Positions 31,540-40,453 of a stretch of DNA of 64,000 bases are shown piece after piece. The stretch is taken from contig NZ_LN898229.1 of assembly GCF_001457835.1 (NCBI RefSeq), forward strand, positions 364,082 through 428,081. The letters are read 5' to 3'. Numbering within the stretch: position 1 is the first letter of the stretch; every line of letters starts with the position of its first letter. Below the pieces are notes generated by a model. That model was not told where the DNA came from. It worked only from the letters and a program-made list of their open reading frames with translations, and searched no databases. This stretch comes from Fenollaria timonensis (lineage in GTDB: Bacteria > Bacillota > Clostridia > Tissierellales > Peptoniphilaceae). The translations under genes were made by a program, and so were the position numbers.

Positions 31540-32022
31540 CTACTTATGATATGCCTCTCCGTTAATAATTTTGAAGCAGCGGAATATTTGCTCCATCAAC
31601 ACCACTCTCATCAGTTTATGGTTCATGGTCATTCTACCGAAGCTTAGCTTTAAGTCTGCCTTATCTGAGACTTTCTTATTAAATCCATTGGACCCGCCTA
31701 TAATCAAGGTGATCTTGGAGTAACCATTGACGCCTGCGTTTTTAATCGCGTCTGCGAATTCTTCACTCGTTAGAAGCTTTCCTCCTATTTCCAAAGTGAT
31801 GACGAAGCTCTCTTCGTCAAGCTTCGTAAGTATTTCTTCTGACTCTTCATCTATAATCTTTTCAAGCTCGGCGTCTGAGAGCTTATCGGGCTTATCTCTA
31901 TCTTTGAGTTCTATAATATTAAGTGAGGCGAAGCGCGAGATGCGTTTTTTGTACTCGTCTATGGCCTCGTTTAAGTACTTTTCCTTGATTTTACCAAGTA
32001 CTATCAGATCTATCTTTAGCAT
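31540..32022 (-). CDS. rlmH: 23S rRNA (pseudouridine1915-N3)-methyltransferase RlmH
   Basis: A 160-residue SPOUT methyltransferase with the trefoil-knot motifs LIIGGSNGFNKKV and LSFGRMTMNHKLMRVVLMEQIFR, and the usual C-terminal Tyr-His near the end (EAYHK). It methylates pseudouridine 1915 in helix 69 of 23S rRNA. The GAGGTGG site is within the walJ tail and the ATG directly follows the walJ stop. rlmH downstream of yycJ is a classical Bacillota arrangement. Confidence 0.96.
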   Translation of the reverse strand: MLKIDLIVLGKIKEKYLNEAIDEYKKRISRFASLNIIELKDRDKPDKLSDAELEKIIDEESEEILTKLDEESFVITLEIGGKLLTSEEFADAIKNAGVNGYSKITLIIGGSNGFNKKVSDKADLKLSFGRMTMNHKLMRVVLMEQIFRCFKIINGEAYHK

Positions 32023-32817
32023 CTAATCCACCTCGTATACAAGTGTTCTTTTTAGTCTGTGTGTGACTCTTAGCCTAAAGTCTTCGGCTCTTCGTCCGGA
32101 CCCAATGAGTTCTTTATAAACTGTCATGTAAGCGAGTTTCTCTGTGTTGTTCTCGTGCGATAGATGGGCTAGAAAAACTAATTCGTTCTTGTCCTTGAGT
32201 GACTTTTTAATCAAGTCCGCGGCTTGAAGATTTGACAGATGTCCCTCCGATGAACGCACTCTTCTCTTTAGGTAGTAGCTATATGGGCCCTTCTCAAGCA
32301 TCTCCTCGTCGTGATTGCTCTCGATATAGTAGATGTCGGACTCCTTAATCGCATCTGCTATATCACCATCAACAAGGCCTGTATCTGTCAAGATGCTGAG
32401 CTTTTTATTCCCCGCGTATATAGCAAGGCCAACCGGGTCGTAGGCATCGTGGTAAACCTTAAACGGCTTTATCACTAGATCCTTTAATTCAAAAGCGCCG
32501 TCAAAGATATGAACGTGACTCTCTTTAACTGAGCCGATGCGTGGCAGCGACGCAAGATAGGTCTTTTCATTGGCATATAGTTTTGCGCCGTACTTCCTTG
32601 AGAGTATTCCTGCGCCTTGAACGTGGTCTCTGTGCTCATGCGTTAAAATCACTGCGTCTAGGTCCTTTATGTCTGTACCTATCTCCTTGAGTGCATTTTC
32701 TGTTGTCACGCCATTGAGCCCAGCATCTATCAAGACTTTGGTGTCTTTGTACTCGATGTAGTTTGCGTTTCCGCAGCTACCAGAGCTCAATGAGCAAAAT
32801 TTTAATATGTCTTTCAT
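32023..32817 (-). CDS. walJ: MBL-fold exonuclease WalJ (YycJ)
   Basis: A 264-residue metallo-beta-lactamase-fold protein with SLSSGSCGNANYIEY at the N terminus and the metal motif LTHEHRDHVQG, then DTGLV and SNHDEEML. YycJ proteins have 5' exonuclease activity and are linked to mismatch repair and to the Wal operon. It sits in the conserved place between walI and rlmH. Confidence 0.93.
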   Translation of the reverse strand: MKDILKFCSLSSGSCGNANYIEYKDTKVLIDAGLNGVTTENALKEIGTDIKDLDAVILTHEHRDHVQGAGILSRKYGAKLYANEKTYLASLPRIGSVKESHVHIFDGAFELKDLVIKPFKVYHDAYDPVGLAIYAGNKKLSILTDTGLVDGDIADAIKESDIYYIESNHDEEMLEKGPYSYYLKRRVRSSEGHLSNLQAADLIKKSLKDKNELVFLAHLSHENNTEKLAYMTVYKELIGSGRRAEDFRLRVTHRLKRTLVYEVD

Positions 32818-32830
32818 ATATTTCCCTTCG

Positions 32831-33655
32831 TTATAATATCATCTTGTAACCGTCTGAGAAAGTGATTCTCCAGTGCGGTTTGGCTCTAAGCCTTGTAATC
32901 TTAAGTTCTTCTGCTTGGTCCATGGTCACTTGGTCGAGGTAGTAGCAAAGCTCGACTCTGTCTATGGTCTTGCCCTTTACTTCGGGCTTATCGATTATCG
33001 AAAGTATCTTGTCCTTCACATCATTCAAGGCAAAGACTTCGTCCTCCGTGTTGATGTATTCAAGGCACATTGCATCGACTCTCCTCACACCTCTTTTGTC
33101 AATGGTGAAGTTTATAAAGCTATTCTCCAGGTAGATGTCATCGTGCTTTACCGCGTAATGCACTTGGTAGCTCCCTTCGTCCATGTAGGCACCGTCAAAG
33201 ACCATGCCTCTGATTAAAATTTCCTTCTCTTTCAAAAATTCGTTCGCTAGCTCTATCGCCTTGTCCATGTCGATATCTGGGTACTTAACTTCCTCACTTG
33301 CATCCACGTAGCTAAATAGCGTTCCTTGCGATAGTGATACGCTTTTATCGTCCTTAGTAAGTATCTTTAGATCGTATCTGTCATCGATTTCTCCTTCGCC
33401 ATTAAAAAAGTTCTCGTTAATTTTCTCAAGATCAAAGTCGTAGTACTTTAGGATGTAGCCCTTGTACTCGCCACCTGTCTTGAGCTCTTTTTCGTCTATA
33501 TCTATATCTTGCGCTTTAAGTATCTCAATCGCATCATTTTTGCTAATGGATAGACTGCCATCGTCCTTAGTTTTTTTCATATACATAGTTAATAGAACGA
33601 CGTCTATAATCAAAAAGCATACTAGGAGTATGGATTTAGCTTTGTTCCAGTTCAT
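32831..33655 (-). CDS. walI: Wal regulatory protein WalI (YycI)
   Basis: A 274-residue protein with a single N-terminal membrane helix (SILLVCFLIIDVVLLTMYM) and an extracytoplasmic YycI-type beta domain. WalI and WalH form a membrane complex that restrains the WalK kinase. The gene overlaps the walH end by 20 bases. Sequence similarity of this family is weak, so the call leans on length, topology and position. Confidence 0.88.
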   Translation of the reverse strand: MNWNKAKSILLVCFLIIDVVLLTMYMKKTKDDGSLSISKNDAIEILKAQDIDIDEKELKTGGEYKGYILKYYDFDLEKINENFFNGEGEIDDRYDLKILTKDDKSVSLSQGTLFSYVDASEEVKYPDIDMDKAIELANEFLKEKEILIRGMVFDGAYMDEGSYQVHYAVKHDDIYLENSFINFTIDKRGVRRVDAMCLEYINTEDEVFALNDVKDKILSIIDKPEVKGKTIDRVELCYYLDQVTMDQAEELKITRLRAKPHWRITFSDGYKMIL

Positions 33656-35012
33656 AATCTCTCTCCTTTATCAGCTCAAATGTCTTCGCGTCGAAGATGA
33701 AGTAGCCCTTCTTCGTGTCAATACGTATCTTTGGCGCAACGGACTCCGCTTCGTCCTTCTTCACTAGATAGACGATACTAATCTTGTCAATGGACTTAAG
33801 CGGATTCTCCTCAGCCTTAGCCCTTAGTAAAACAGCGTTCTTCTCAATCAGTTCGAGTATGTTCTTCGTATAAAAAGCTTCTTGTGAGTCCTTATTGAAG
33901 CTGGCCTTATTAACTGAGGCAAAGCGCACTTCGTCCATGAAGACGTCGACGTATGCGTAGTAATCTGCGTCTTTCTCGTAGCTTAGTTTTATCCCGTCTA
34001 GGTAGTAGTCGAAGCTTATCCTATATCCCACGCTCTCTTCGCTTGTAATCTCTTCTATCTTGGAGACTTTTAGAGGCTTTTCTTCCTTGATGCCCTCTTG
34101 CAGAAAGCCTATAGCCGTCTCTATCGACTTAAGCAAATTTCTTTCCTTGTAATTTTTCTTCAGTGGGTCAAAGTACTCGATTGAGCCGTCGTACTTAAGC
34201 TTGATAACTTCTGAATCGTAGCTATATATCTTGGAGAAGTCTTTTTCCTCAAGCTCCTTTAAATACTTTAGCTCCTTATTGAAAAACCTTTGCGCAAAAC
34301 TCCTCGCATTCTCCCTGTCAAGTATGTCGAAATCGTGTGCAACTGTGTATTTATCGAAGATGTAGCTCGCGTACTCGTCTTGATACGGTATGTATAGTGG
34401 GCTCTTCTCCCCAAGTATGCTCGATGCGTTATAGTAGTACGCTAAATTCGGCTTTAACTCAAGATTATTTACTATAGTGTTTGGTATTGAAAGAGATGTA
34501 TTAAGCTCAGTAATCTTGTATATGGAAGCGTCCGTCTTAAACATCGCCTCTCCGCTATATAGAAGGATGGCAATCTCCTTAATATTTTTATCATCATCTA
34601 TAAAATTATTTTTCTCCATAATATTAAAAGTTCTCGCGATTAATCTAAGAGGGAAATTATCGATGAAAGTGAAAACAACTGATCTAGAGCTCTCTATAGC
34701 CTTTTCGTACTCCTCTTCGCCAATAAGGCTCACTCTGTAATTATTTTTCGTAAAGACATCAGAAAAAAACCCTTTGAAACTTTGGAAGAGTCCTTGCTCC
34801 CCAGGGTTGTCTAAAACAGTGTGCTTGTCCTTTGAAAAGTTGACGATGGCAGTCTCGGCGCTAATGTAGTCCTTTAGCTCCACCTTCTCTTTCTCCTTTG
34901 CCTCGATACCGACTCTTCTCTCACTAGAAAAGTCCAGCCATAGCTTTGAACTTAAGAATATGGCAAAAATAATCAAGAAAAAAAGAAGGGCTGTCTTGAT
35001 TCTTTCTCTCAA
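33636..35012 (-). CDS. walH: Wal regulatory protein WalH (YycH)
   Basis: A 458-residue protein, N-terminal membrane helix (residues 6-25), then a large extracytoplasmic YycH region (IYIPYQDEYASYIFDKYTVAHDFDI). It controls WalK activity together with WalI. Position between the kinase and walI supports the call; the unusual point is that the gene before it is a secreted unknown rather than walK. Confidence 0.88.
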   Translation of the reverse strand: MRERIKTALLFFLIIFAIFLSSKLWLDFSSERRVGIEAKEKEKVELKDYISAETAIVNFSKDKHTVLDNPGEQGLFQSFKGFFSDVFTKNNYRVSLIGEEEYEKAIESSRSVVFTFIDNFPLRLIARTFNIMEKNNFIDDDKNIKEIAILLYSGEAMFKTDASIYKITELNTSLSIPNTIVNNLELKPNLAYYYNASSILGEKSPLYIPYQDEYASYIFDKYTVAHDFDILDRENARSFAQRFFNKELKYLKELEEKDFSKIYSYDSEVIKLKYDGSIEYFDPLKKNYKERNLLKSIETAIGFLQEGIKEEKPLKVSKIEEITSEESVGYRISFDYYLDGIKLSYEKDADYYAYVDVFMDEVRFASVNKASFNKDSQEAFYTKNILELIEKNAVLLRAKAEENPLKSIDKISIVYLVKKDEAESVAPKIRIDTKKGYFIFDAKTFELIKERDYELEQS

Positions 35013-35023
35013 TCTAGCTCCTC

Positions 35024-35524
35024 CTATCTCAAATTTTTTATTAGATCAATAGTTTTCATTAGTGTAATGCTTTCTGATAACTTATCTGTGTCAGTTAAGT
35101 ATATATAGAAAACCTTCTCCGACTTCGCTGTGCTTACGACTATCTTGTTAAGCCCATTCATAAGGCTAAGCTTTTTGGAGAATATACCTAGAGATCCAAC
35201 ACTTATACTTGTATTTGATAGCTCTTCATATCCATCGTCCTTAATCACTTCTTCCTCAAAGTGCTTCTTAAAGTCATCAAGCTTAGGATACTTGTCCTTG
35301 TAGCTTTCAAAGTCCTTAAAGCTAATGTCCTTTAGGTAGTGTTTTATCTCAACATTCGCATTCTTCGGTGCACTGCCATTGATAAATAAAGCTTCGTCAA
35401 TGGTAGAGTATATATCTTGATCAGGTTTTGTAACCTTAAATACATATGCATCTTTCGCAAAAGAAGATGATCCAATTGTGAATATGAAAAGGCATAAAAT
35501 AAAGATTAAGACTTTCTTTTTCAT
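35024..35524 (-). CDS. Secreted protein of unknown function inside the Wal operon
   Basis: A 166-residue protein with a clear signal peptide (MKKKVLIFILCLFIFTIGSS, cut after SFA). The mature part resembles a beta-sandwich (DEALFINGSAPKNANVEIKHYL, then LGIFSKKLSLMNGLNKIVVS), reminiscent of Ig-like or bacterial surface modules, but no family is recognised. It lies between walK and walH, where the standard operon has no gene. An envelope sensor or ligand for the WalKHI complex is a reasonable idea but is not supported by sequence. Confidence 0.7.
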   Translation of the reverse strand: MKKKVLIFILCLFIFTIGSSSFAKDAYVFKVTKPDQDIYSTIDEALFINGSAPKNANVEIKHYLKDISFKDFESYKDKYPKLDDFKKHFEEEVIKDDGYEELSNTSISVGSLGIFSKKLSLMNGLNKIVVSTAKSEKVFYIYLTDTDKLSESITLMKTIDLIKNLR

Positions 35525-35598
35525 ACCTTCCCTCCTTATCTACATCTATTATAACATAGATGGGAGGGCTTTTATATTACAGTTGTATTAAATTGTTA

Positions 35599-37398
35599 TT
35601 ACGAATTTGTTTCTTTATATTCATCGATTAAGAAGGTAAATGTCGTGCCTATACCAAACTTCGAAGTGAAGACTATGTCTGCTTTGTAGGCGTTCGCCAT
35701 CTCCTTGGCGATGGATAGACCAAGACCCGTTCCACCCATCTTTCTCGAGCGACCCTTTTCGACTCTGTAAAACCTCTCGAAGATTCTCTTTTGGTCCTTC
35801 TCTGGTATGCCTATACCATTGTCAATAACATCGATATGGATCTTACCTAAAACTGAATATAGTTTTACCTCGATGGTGCCTTCTTCATTCGTATACTTAA
35901 TCGCGTTCGATATAAGATTTGTGATGATCTGTTCAAATGAGTCAGCGTCAATCAGCGCCTTAAGCGGCTCGCCCGCAATAGAGTAGATAAGCTTTTGCTT
36001 CTTTTCGTCCGCAAGTATCTTTAATTTATCAATCGCGTCCTTAACCTTATCATTAAGCACAGTGACCTTGACGTCCTCCCCGCCCTTGTAATCGATATTC
36101 GATAGAAGAAGTAGGTCAAGAACAAGTCTGTTCATCCTGTCCGCTTCCTTCTCGATAACGCCTAGGAACTTGTTTTGCATCTCCTCTGGCACTCCGCCCT
36201 CAAGTAGCGTCTCCGAGTAAGACCTTATGGCCGTGATAGGTGTCTTTAGCTCGTGCGAAACATTGGCAACGAACTCCTTACGCATATTGTCAAGCCTGTG
36301 CTCCTTAGTTATGTCTTGGAACATGATGATGATGCCGCCAAGACTATAGTCCTCGTTTTCGAATGGCGCATAAGTCATCTTGTAGACACCGCCCTTAAGC
36401 TCAATCTCCTCTTCGCCTTCAAGGGTAAATGGATTATCGAAATTAATCGATGAAAGCCCAATCTTGTCAAGGTTAAAGTACCTTTGCGTGTCCCTCTTTA
36501 TGTCAATGTCAATAAGTTTTTGCGCAACAGAATTCGCGTGAATAAGCTCACCCTCGCTATTTAAGGCAATGATGGCCTCAGTCATATTTGTAAATATGGT
36601 CTCGAGCTTCTTTTGCTCAAGGTCCTTCTCGCTAATGGTCTTGTTTAATTCATTTGTAAGCGTGTTAAACATAGACGCCAGCTTACCTATCTCGTCCTTG
36701 CTCCTTACCTCAACCTTTTGAGTGAAATCACCCTCAGCAAGTCTCTTGGCCTTCGCAGTCAAGCTACTGATAGGTGAAACTATTGACGAAGCGAGTAAGT
36801 AAGCGATGAGTATCGTTACGAAAATCGCCGCCAAACTGATCATAGTAAGCAGCTGTCTCGCCTTCTTTACAGTCGCCTCAACCATCCTTGTAGAGCTGAT
36901 TACGTAGACAACGCCCTTGACCTTGCCCTTCTCCGATACGACAGGGTAGCTTAGATGTACTTCGGCGTCTATTCCTTCGCCGATAATCTTTTCGCTTAAG
37001 TTACCCTTTAGAGCCTCAAGTAGCATCGCTTGATTGATCGTGTCAACATCATAAGCGTTTTTGCCCACTATTAGTCTAGTGCCTTCGTCGTTACCCGCAA
37101 TAACCGATGGGTAGCTGTCGTTACTTATAACGTAGACAAGTTCGTCCGCGTTAAACCTATTCTCATCGATAACAGTCTGTATGTGAGTGACAGCGTCTTC
37201 GTCCGACCAGTTCTCCTTCGTAAAGTATCTTGAGGTCGAGGTCATGGTCTCAACCTGCTTTTTGATATCGTCCTTTAGGCCCTTCATTAGCTCAGTTTCA
37301 AGCCCTGTAACAATGAAGGCAGCAACGCTCACTAGGACAAATAGTACTAGCGACGCGTAGATGATGACAAACCTAAACTTTATCGAATTAAACTTCAT
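35599..37398 (-). CDS. walK: Sensor histidine kinase WalK (VicK, YycG)
   Basis: A 599-residue kinase: membrane helix, extracytoplasmic sensor (about 35-175), second helix (about 183-203), HAMP (SSLTAKAKRLAEGDFTQKV), PAS (near 265-370), then the HisKA box VANVSHELKTPITAIRSYSE with the phosphorylated His, and a HATPase domain with NAIKYTNEEG, DNGIGIPEKD and GTGLGLSIA. It responds to cell-wall metabolism. It overlaps walR by 11 bases. Confidence 0.96.
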   Translation of the reverse strand: MKFNSIKFRFVIIYASLVLFVLVSVAAFIVTGLETELMKGLKDDIKKQVETMTSTSRYFTKENWSDEDAVTHIQTVIDENRFNADELVYVISNDSYPSVIAGNDEGTRLIVGKNAYDVDTINQAMLLEALKGNLSEKIIGEGIDAEVHLSYPVVSEKGKVKGVVYVISSTRMVEATVKKARQLLTMISLAAIFVTILIAYLLASSIVSPISSLTAKAKRLAEGDFTQKVEVRSKDEIGKLASMFNTLTNELNKTISEKDLEQKKLETIFTNMTEAIIALNSEGELIHANSVAQKLIDIDIKRDTQRYFNLDKIGLSSINFDNPFTLEGEEEIELKGGVYKMTYAPFENEDYSLGGIIIMFQDITKEHRLDNMRKEFVANVSHELKTPITAIRSYSETLLEGGVPEEMQNKFLGVIEKEADRMNRLVLDLLLLSNIDYKGGEDVKVTVLNDKVKDAIDKLKILADEKKQKLIYSIAGEPLKALIDADSFEQIITNLISNAIKYTNEEGTIEVKLYSVLGKIHIDVIDNGIGIPEKDQKRIFERFYRVEKGRSRKMGGTGLGLSIAKEMANAYKADIVFTSKFGIGTTFTFLIDEYKETNS

Positions 37399-38074
37399 TT
37401 GAGATGTAATAACCCATGTTTCTTCTTGTCTTGATGTATTTGTAGTCGTCTGTTAATTTCTCGTCAACTTTTTCGCGCACACGTCTGATAGTTACGTCGA
37501 CAGTCCTTACGTCGCCGATGTAGTCGTAGCCCCAAACGTCCTTAAGTAGATCCGCCCTTGAGAATACTTCGTTAGGGTGCTGCATCAGATACTTTAGCAC
37601 TTCAAACTCACGAAGAGTTAGCTCAACTGGTTTTTCCTTCTTAAATACTTGTAGTAGAGTCATATCCATCCTTATATCGCCTATGGTAATGGAGTTTTCA
37701 GTCGATTTACTCTTAGGCGCGCGTCTAAGATTCGCCTCAACCCTTGCAATTAACTCTCTTATGCCAAATGGCTTAGTGATGTAGTCATCCGCGCCAAGCT
37801 CTAGACCCTTGACTTTATCAGCTTCCTCTTCCTTCGCAGTCAGCATAAGTATAGGGAACTTATACTTTTGTCTTAAAAGCTCAAGCGTCTTAAAACCGTC
37901 CATCTCAGGCATCATGACGTCAAGTAGCATTAGGTCCGGCTCGTATTCATTCACCGCAAGCAGCGCTTCTTTGCCGTCGTGAACCGCCTTTGTCTCAAAA
38001 CCTTCCTTTTGTAAATTGAACTCGATGATATCAGTTATCGTCGTTTCGTCGTCAACAATTAGTATATAACCCAT
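37388..38074 (-). CDS. walR: Response regulator WalR (VicR, YycF)
   Basis: A 228-residue OmpR/PhoB-type regulator. The receiver domain has DDE near residue 9, the phosphorylated Asp in LMLLDVMMPEMDG and Lys in YITKPFGIRELIARV; the C-terminal winged helix ends VRTVDVTIRRVREKVDEKLTDDYKYIKTRRNMGYY. WalR controls autolysin and wall-synthesis genes. Its start is only 18 bases behind ftsH, so the two are likely on one transcript. Confidence 0.97.
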   Translation of the reverse strand: MGYILIVDDETTITDIIEFNLQKEGFETKAVHDGKEALLAVNEYEPDLMLLDVMMPEMDGFKTLELLRQKYKFPILMLTAKEEEADKVKGLELGADDYITKPFGIRELIARVEANLRRAPKSKSTENSITIGDIRMDMTLLQVFKKEKPVELTLREFEVLKYLMQHPNEVFSRADLLKDVWGYDYIGDVRTVDVTIRRVREKVDEKLTDDYKYIKTRRNMGYYISNEV

Positions 38075-38092
38075 GTCTCCTACTCCTTATTT

Positions 38093-40315
38093 TTATATAT
38101 TACTATCCTCTTCTACGATTATGGCCTTGCCACTATCGTCATTTTTCTCATCTTGAGTATTTTCGTCTTCTTTAGTAGAATCGCTATCAATAGTAGCCTC
38201 ACTATCTTTTGTAGAATCACTATCTTTAGTAGAATCGCTATCTTTAGTAGAATCACTTTCAATAGTAGATTCACTTTCTTTAGCATTTTCACTATCATTA
38301 GTGTTTTTACTATCTATACTAGCATCGCTATCATTAGTTTTTTCGCTTACTTCGCCATTTGCACCATTATCACCATTGCCATCACTATTAGCATTGTCTT
38401 CATTAAAGATCTTCATAAACTCTTCTCCGCTGATGGTTTCTTTCTCGATAAGGTATTTTGAAATCTTATCAAGCTTAGTCCTATTCTCACGAAGTATGCG
38501 TTTTGCTTCTTCATAAGCCTCTGCAATAAGGTTTTTGACGATATCGTCGACCTTGGCAAAGGTGTCTTGGCTCGCTGTAAGCTCGCCTGCGCCGCCTAGG
38601 TAGCGGTTTCCCTCGCTCATTAGGCTCATCATAGGGAAGTCGTCGCTCATGCCGTAGCGCATAACCATGTTTCTAGCGATGTTTGTAATTTGCTCTATAT
38701 CATTGCTTGCGCCAGTCGTAATTACGCCGAAGACTATATCCTCAGCGGCTCTACCGCCTGATGCAGTAACCATCATATTGAAGAGCTCTTCCTTGTCCAT
38801 AAGGAACTTTTCTTCTGTATCGGACTGTAGTGTGTAGCCGAGTGCACCCGATGTCCTTGGTATGATAGTGATCTTCTCAACTGGAGCGCTCTTCTTTTGA
38901 ACAGCTGCGACTATCGCGTGACCAACTTCGTGGTAACTGATCATTTCACGCTCTTTTTTTGAGATAATCATAGTTTTTCTTTGGTATCCGACTATAACTA
39001 CTTCAACTGACTCTTGTAAATCCTCTTGTATTACATAATCTCTTTTGTTTCTAACCGCTCTAAGTGCCGCTTCGTTCACGATATTTGCAAGGTCCGCGCC
39101 TGATGCGCCTGCTGTAAGTAGACCTATCTTTTTGAAGTCTACATCGTCTGACATCTTGATATTTCTTGAATGTACCTTTAATACGGCTATTCTACCATTA
39201 AGATCAGGTAATTCAACTGGTATACGCCTGTCGAAACGACCTGGACGTAGTAAGGCTGGGTCAAGTACTTCTGGTCTATTTGTTGCCGCAAGTACCACTA
39301 TACCTTTTTTAGAGTCGAAGCCGTCCATCTCAGTAAGTAATTGGTTTAGAGCTTGCTCTCTCTCGTCGTTTGAGGAGAAAGATCCTTCACGTGACTTACC
39401 TATGGCGTCGATCTCGTCTATAAATATGATGCATGGCGCCTTCTCTTGCGCTTCTTTGAATAACTCTCTAACTCTCTTGGCCGCAAGTCCCACGAACATC
39501 TCTACGAAGGATGAACCCGATATGGAGATGAATGGCACGTCTGCTTCGCCCGCAACTGCTTGTGCTAGAAGCGTTTTACCTGTGCCCGGAGGCCCTACAA
39601 GTAAGGCTCCTTTAGGAAGGTTGGCGCCTATCTTGGCGTACCTCTCTGGGTAGTGAAGGAAGTCGACTATCTCTAGAAGCATCTCCTTCGCTTCTTCTTG
39701 GCCCGCAACGTCTTCGAATGTCTTCTTTTGCTGTCCCTTTACATAAACTTTGGCGCCCGATTTGCCGAAGCCAAATTTATCAAGGCCGCCACCCATATCC
39801 TTGAATAAAATTCTGGATAGAACGAGACCCATAATCAAAAATGTCGCTATCGGTAGTAGGAAGCCCAAGATTTTTACTAAGATCGATGGCTCTTCGATGA
39901 TCTCGCTACCGAAGTGAACGCCCTTTGCCTCAAGCTTTTCTGTAAGGCCGTCGTAGTCCCACTCGCCTGTGATAAAGACTCTAAGCTCTTCGTCTTCACT
40001 CTTGCTTATGGCCTTGCCATCCTTATCTAATTTTGCTTTTTCAAATTTTAATTTCTTGCTATTGTCTTTGTCGCGAACGGCCACATAATCAGGCTTAAGC
40101 TGAAATACTATGTTGCCGCCCATCTTTTGTACCTTGTCAACAACGCCTTCGTCAATCGCTTCCAAAAAGGCATCGTAAGTGACCTTCTCAACATTCGGCT
40201 TCATGATGTCCTTCATGAAGAAGACGTTGAAGAAGTAGGCAATGATTAGTATAACTATATAGTAATAGACGAGAGACTTCTTAGGTCCCTTCTTGTCTTT
40301 ATTGTTCTTATCCAT
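38093..40315 (-). CDS. ftsH: ATP-dependent zinc metalloprotease FtsH with Ser/Asp-rich tail
   Basis: A 740-residue FtsH: N-terminal helix, short outer domain, second helix, AAA+ module (GPPGTGKTLLAQA, IIFIDEIDAIGKSR, second region of homology AATNRPEVLDPALLRPGRFD), and an M41 protease domain with HEVGHA (HEAGH in most). It degrades misfolded membrane proteins and regulators. The last hundred residues are an unusual tail of DSDSTKDSDSTKDSD-like repeats, making it longer than typical FtsH (about 640). Its stop is 18 bases before walR. Confidence 0.96.
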   Translation of the reverse strand: MDKNNKDKKGPKKSLVYYYIVILIIAYFFNVFFMKDIMKPNVEKVTYDAFLEAIDEGVVDKVQKMGGNIVFQLKPDYVAVRDKDNSKKLKFEKAKLDKDGKAISKSEDEELRVFITGEWDYDGLTEKLEAKGVHFGSEIIEEPSILVKILGFLLPIATFLIMGLVLSRILFKDMGGGLDKFGFGKSGAKVYVKGQQKKTFEDVAGQEEAKEMLLEIVDFLHYPERYAKIGANLPKGALLVGPPGTGKTLLAQAVAGEADVPFISISGSSFVEMFVGLAAKRVRELFKEAQEKAPCIIFIDEIDAIGKSREGSFSSNDEREQALNQLLTEMDGFDSKKGIVVLAATNRPEVLDPALLRPGRFDRRIPVELPDLNGRIAVLKVHSRNIKMSDDVDFKKIGLLTAGASGADLANIVNEAALRAVRNKRDYVIQEDLQESVEVVIVGYQRKTMIISKKEREMISYHEVGHAIVAAVQKKSAPVEKITIIPRTSGALGYTLQSDTEEKFLMDKEELFNMMVTASGGRAAEDIVFGVITTGASNDIEQITNIARNMVMRYGMSDDFPMMSLMSEGNRYLGGAGELTASQDTFAKVDDIVKNLIAEAYEEAKRILRENRTKLDKISKYLIEKETISGEEFMKIFNEDNANSDGNGDNGANGEVSEKTNDSDASIDSKNTNDSENAKESESTIESDSTKDSDSTKDSDSTKDSEATIDSDSTKEDENTQDEKNDDSGKAIIVEEDSNI

Positions 40316-40332
40316 GTTCTCACTCCTTTATT

Positions 40333-40362
40333 AAGTATATATACCCATTCGGCCATATACTT
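40333..40362. promoter_or_regulatory. Inverted repeat before ftsH
   Basis: AAGTATAT and ATATACTT (8 bp arms, 14-base spacer) lie just upstream of the ftsH ribosome site. This could be an operator; no regulator consensus was recognised. Confidence 0.4.
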
Positions 40363-40413
40363 AGCTATTTTAATTTTAACACAAAAATTGTTTTTTTTCA
40401 ATAAAGCAAGGCA

Positions 40414-40446
40414 CAAAAAAAGTGACTAAGACTTGCTTAATCACTT
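40414..40446 (-). terminator. Terminator of the ABC half-transporter operon
   Basis: AAGTGATTAAG pairs with CTTAGTCACTT and is followed by seven T on the minus strand. Confidence 0.85.
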
Positions 40447-40453
40447 ATATAAA

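Noticed and set aside
35538-35559. The CATCTAT/ATAGATG hairpin between walK and the secreted protein as a terminator.
   Set aside because: No T tract follows on the minus strand and the genes behind belong to the same operon; it may instead affect translation of the next gene.
39045-39653. A 202-codon open frame on the plus strand inside ftsH.
   Set aside because: It is the antisense shadow of the conserved AAA+ module, without ribosome site or protein features.
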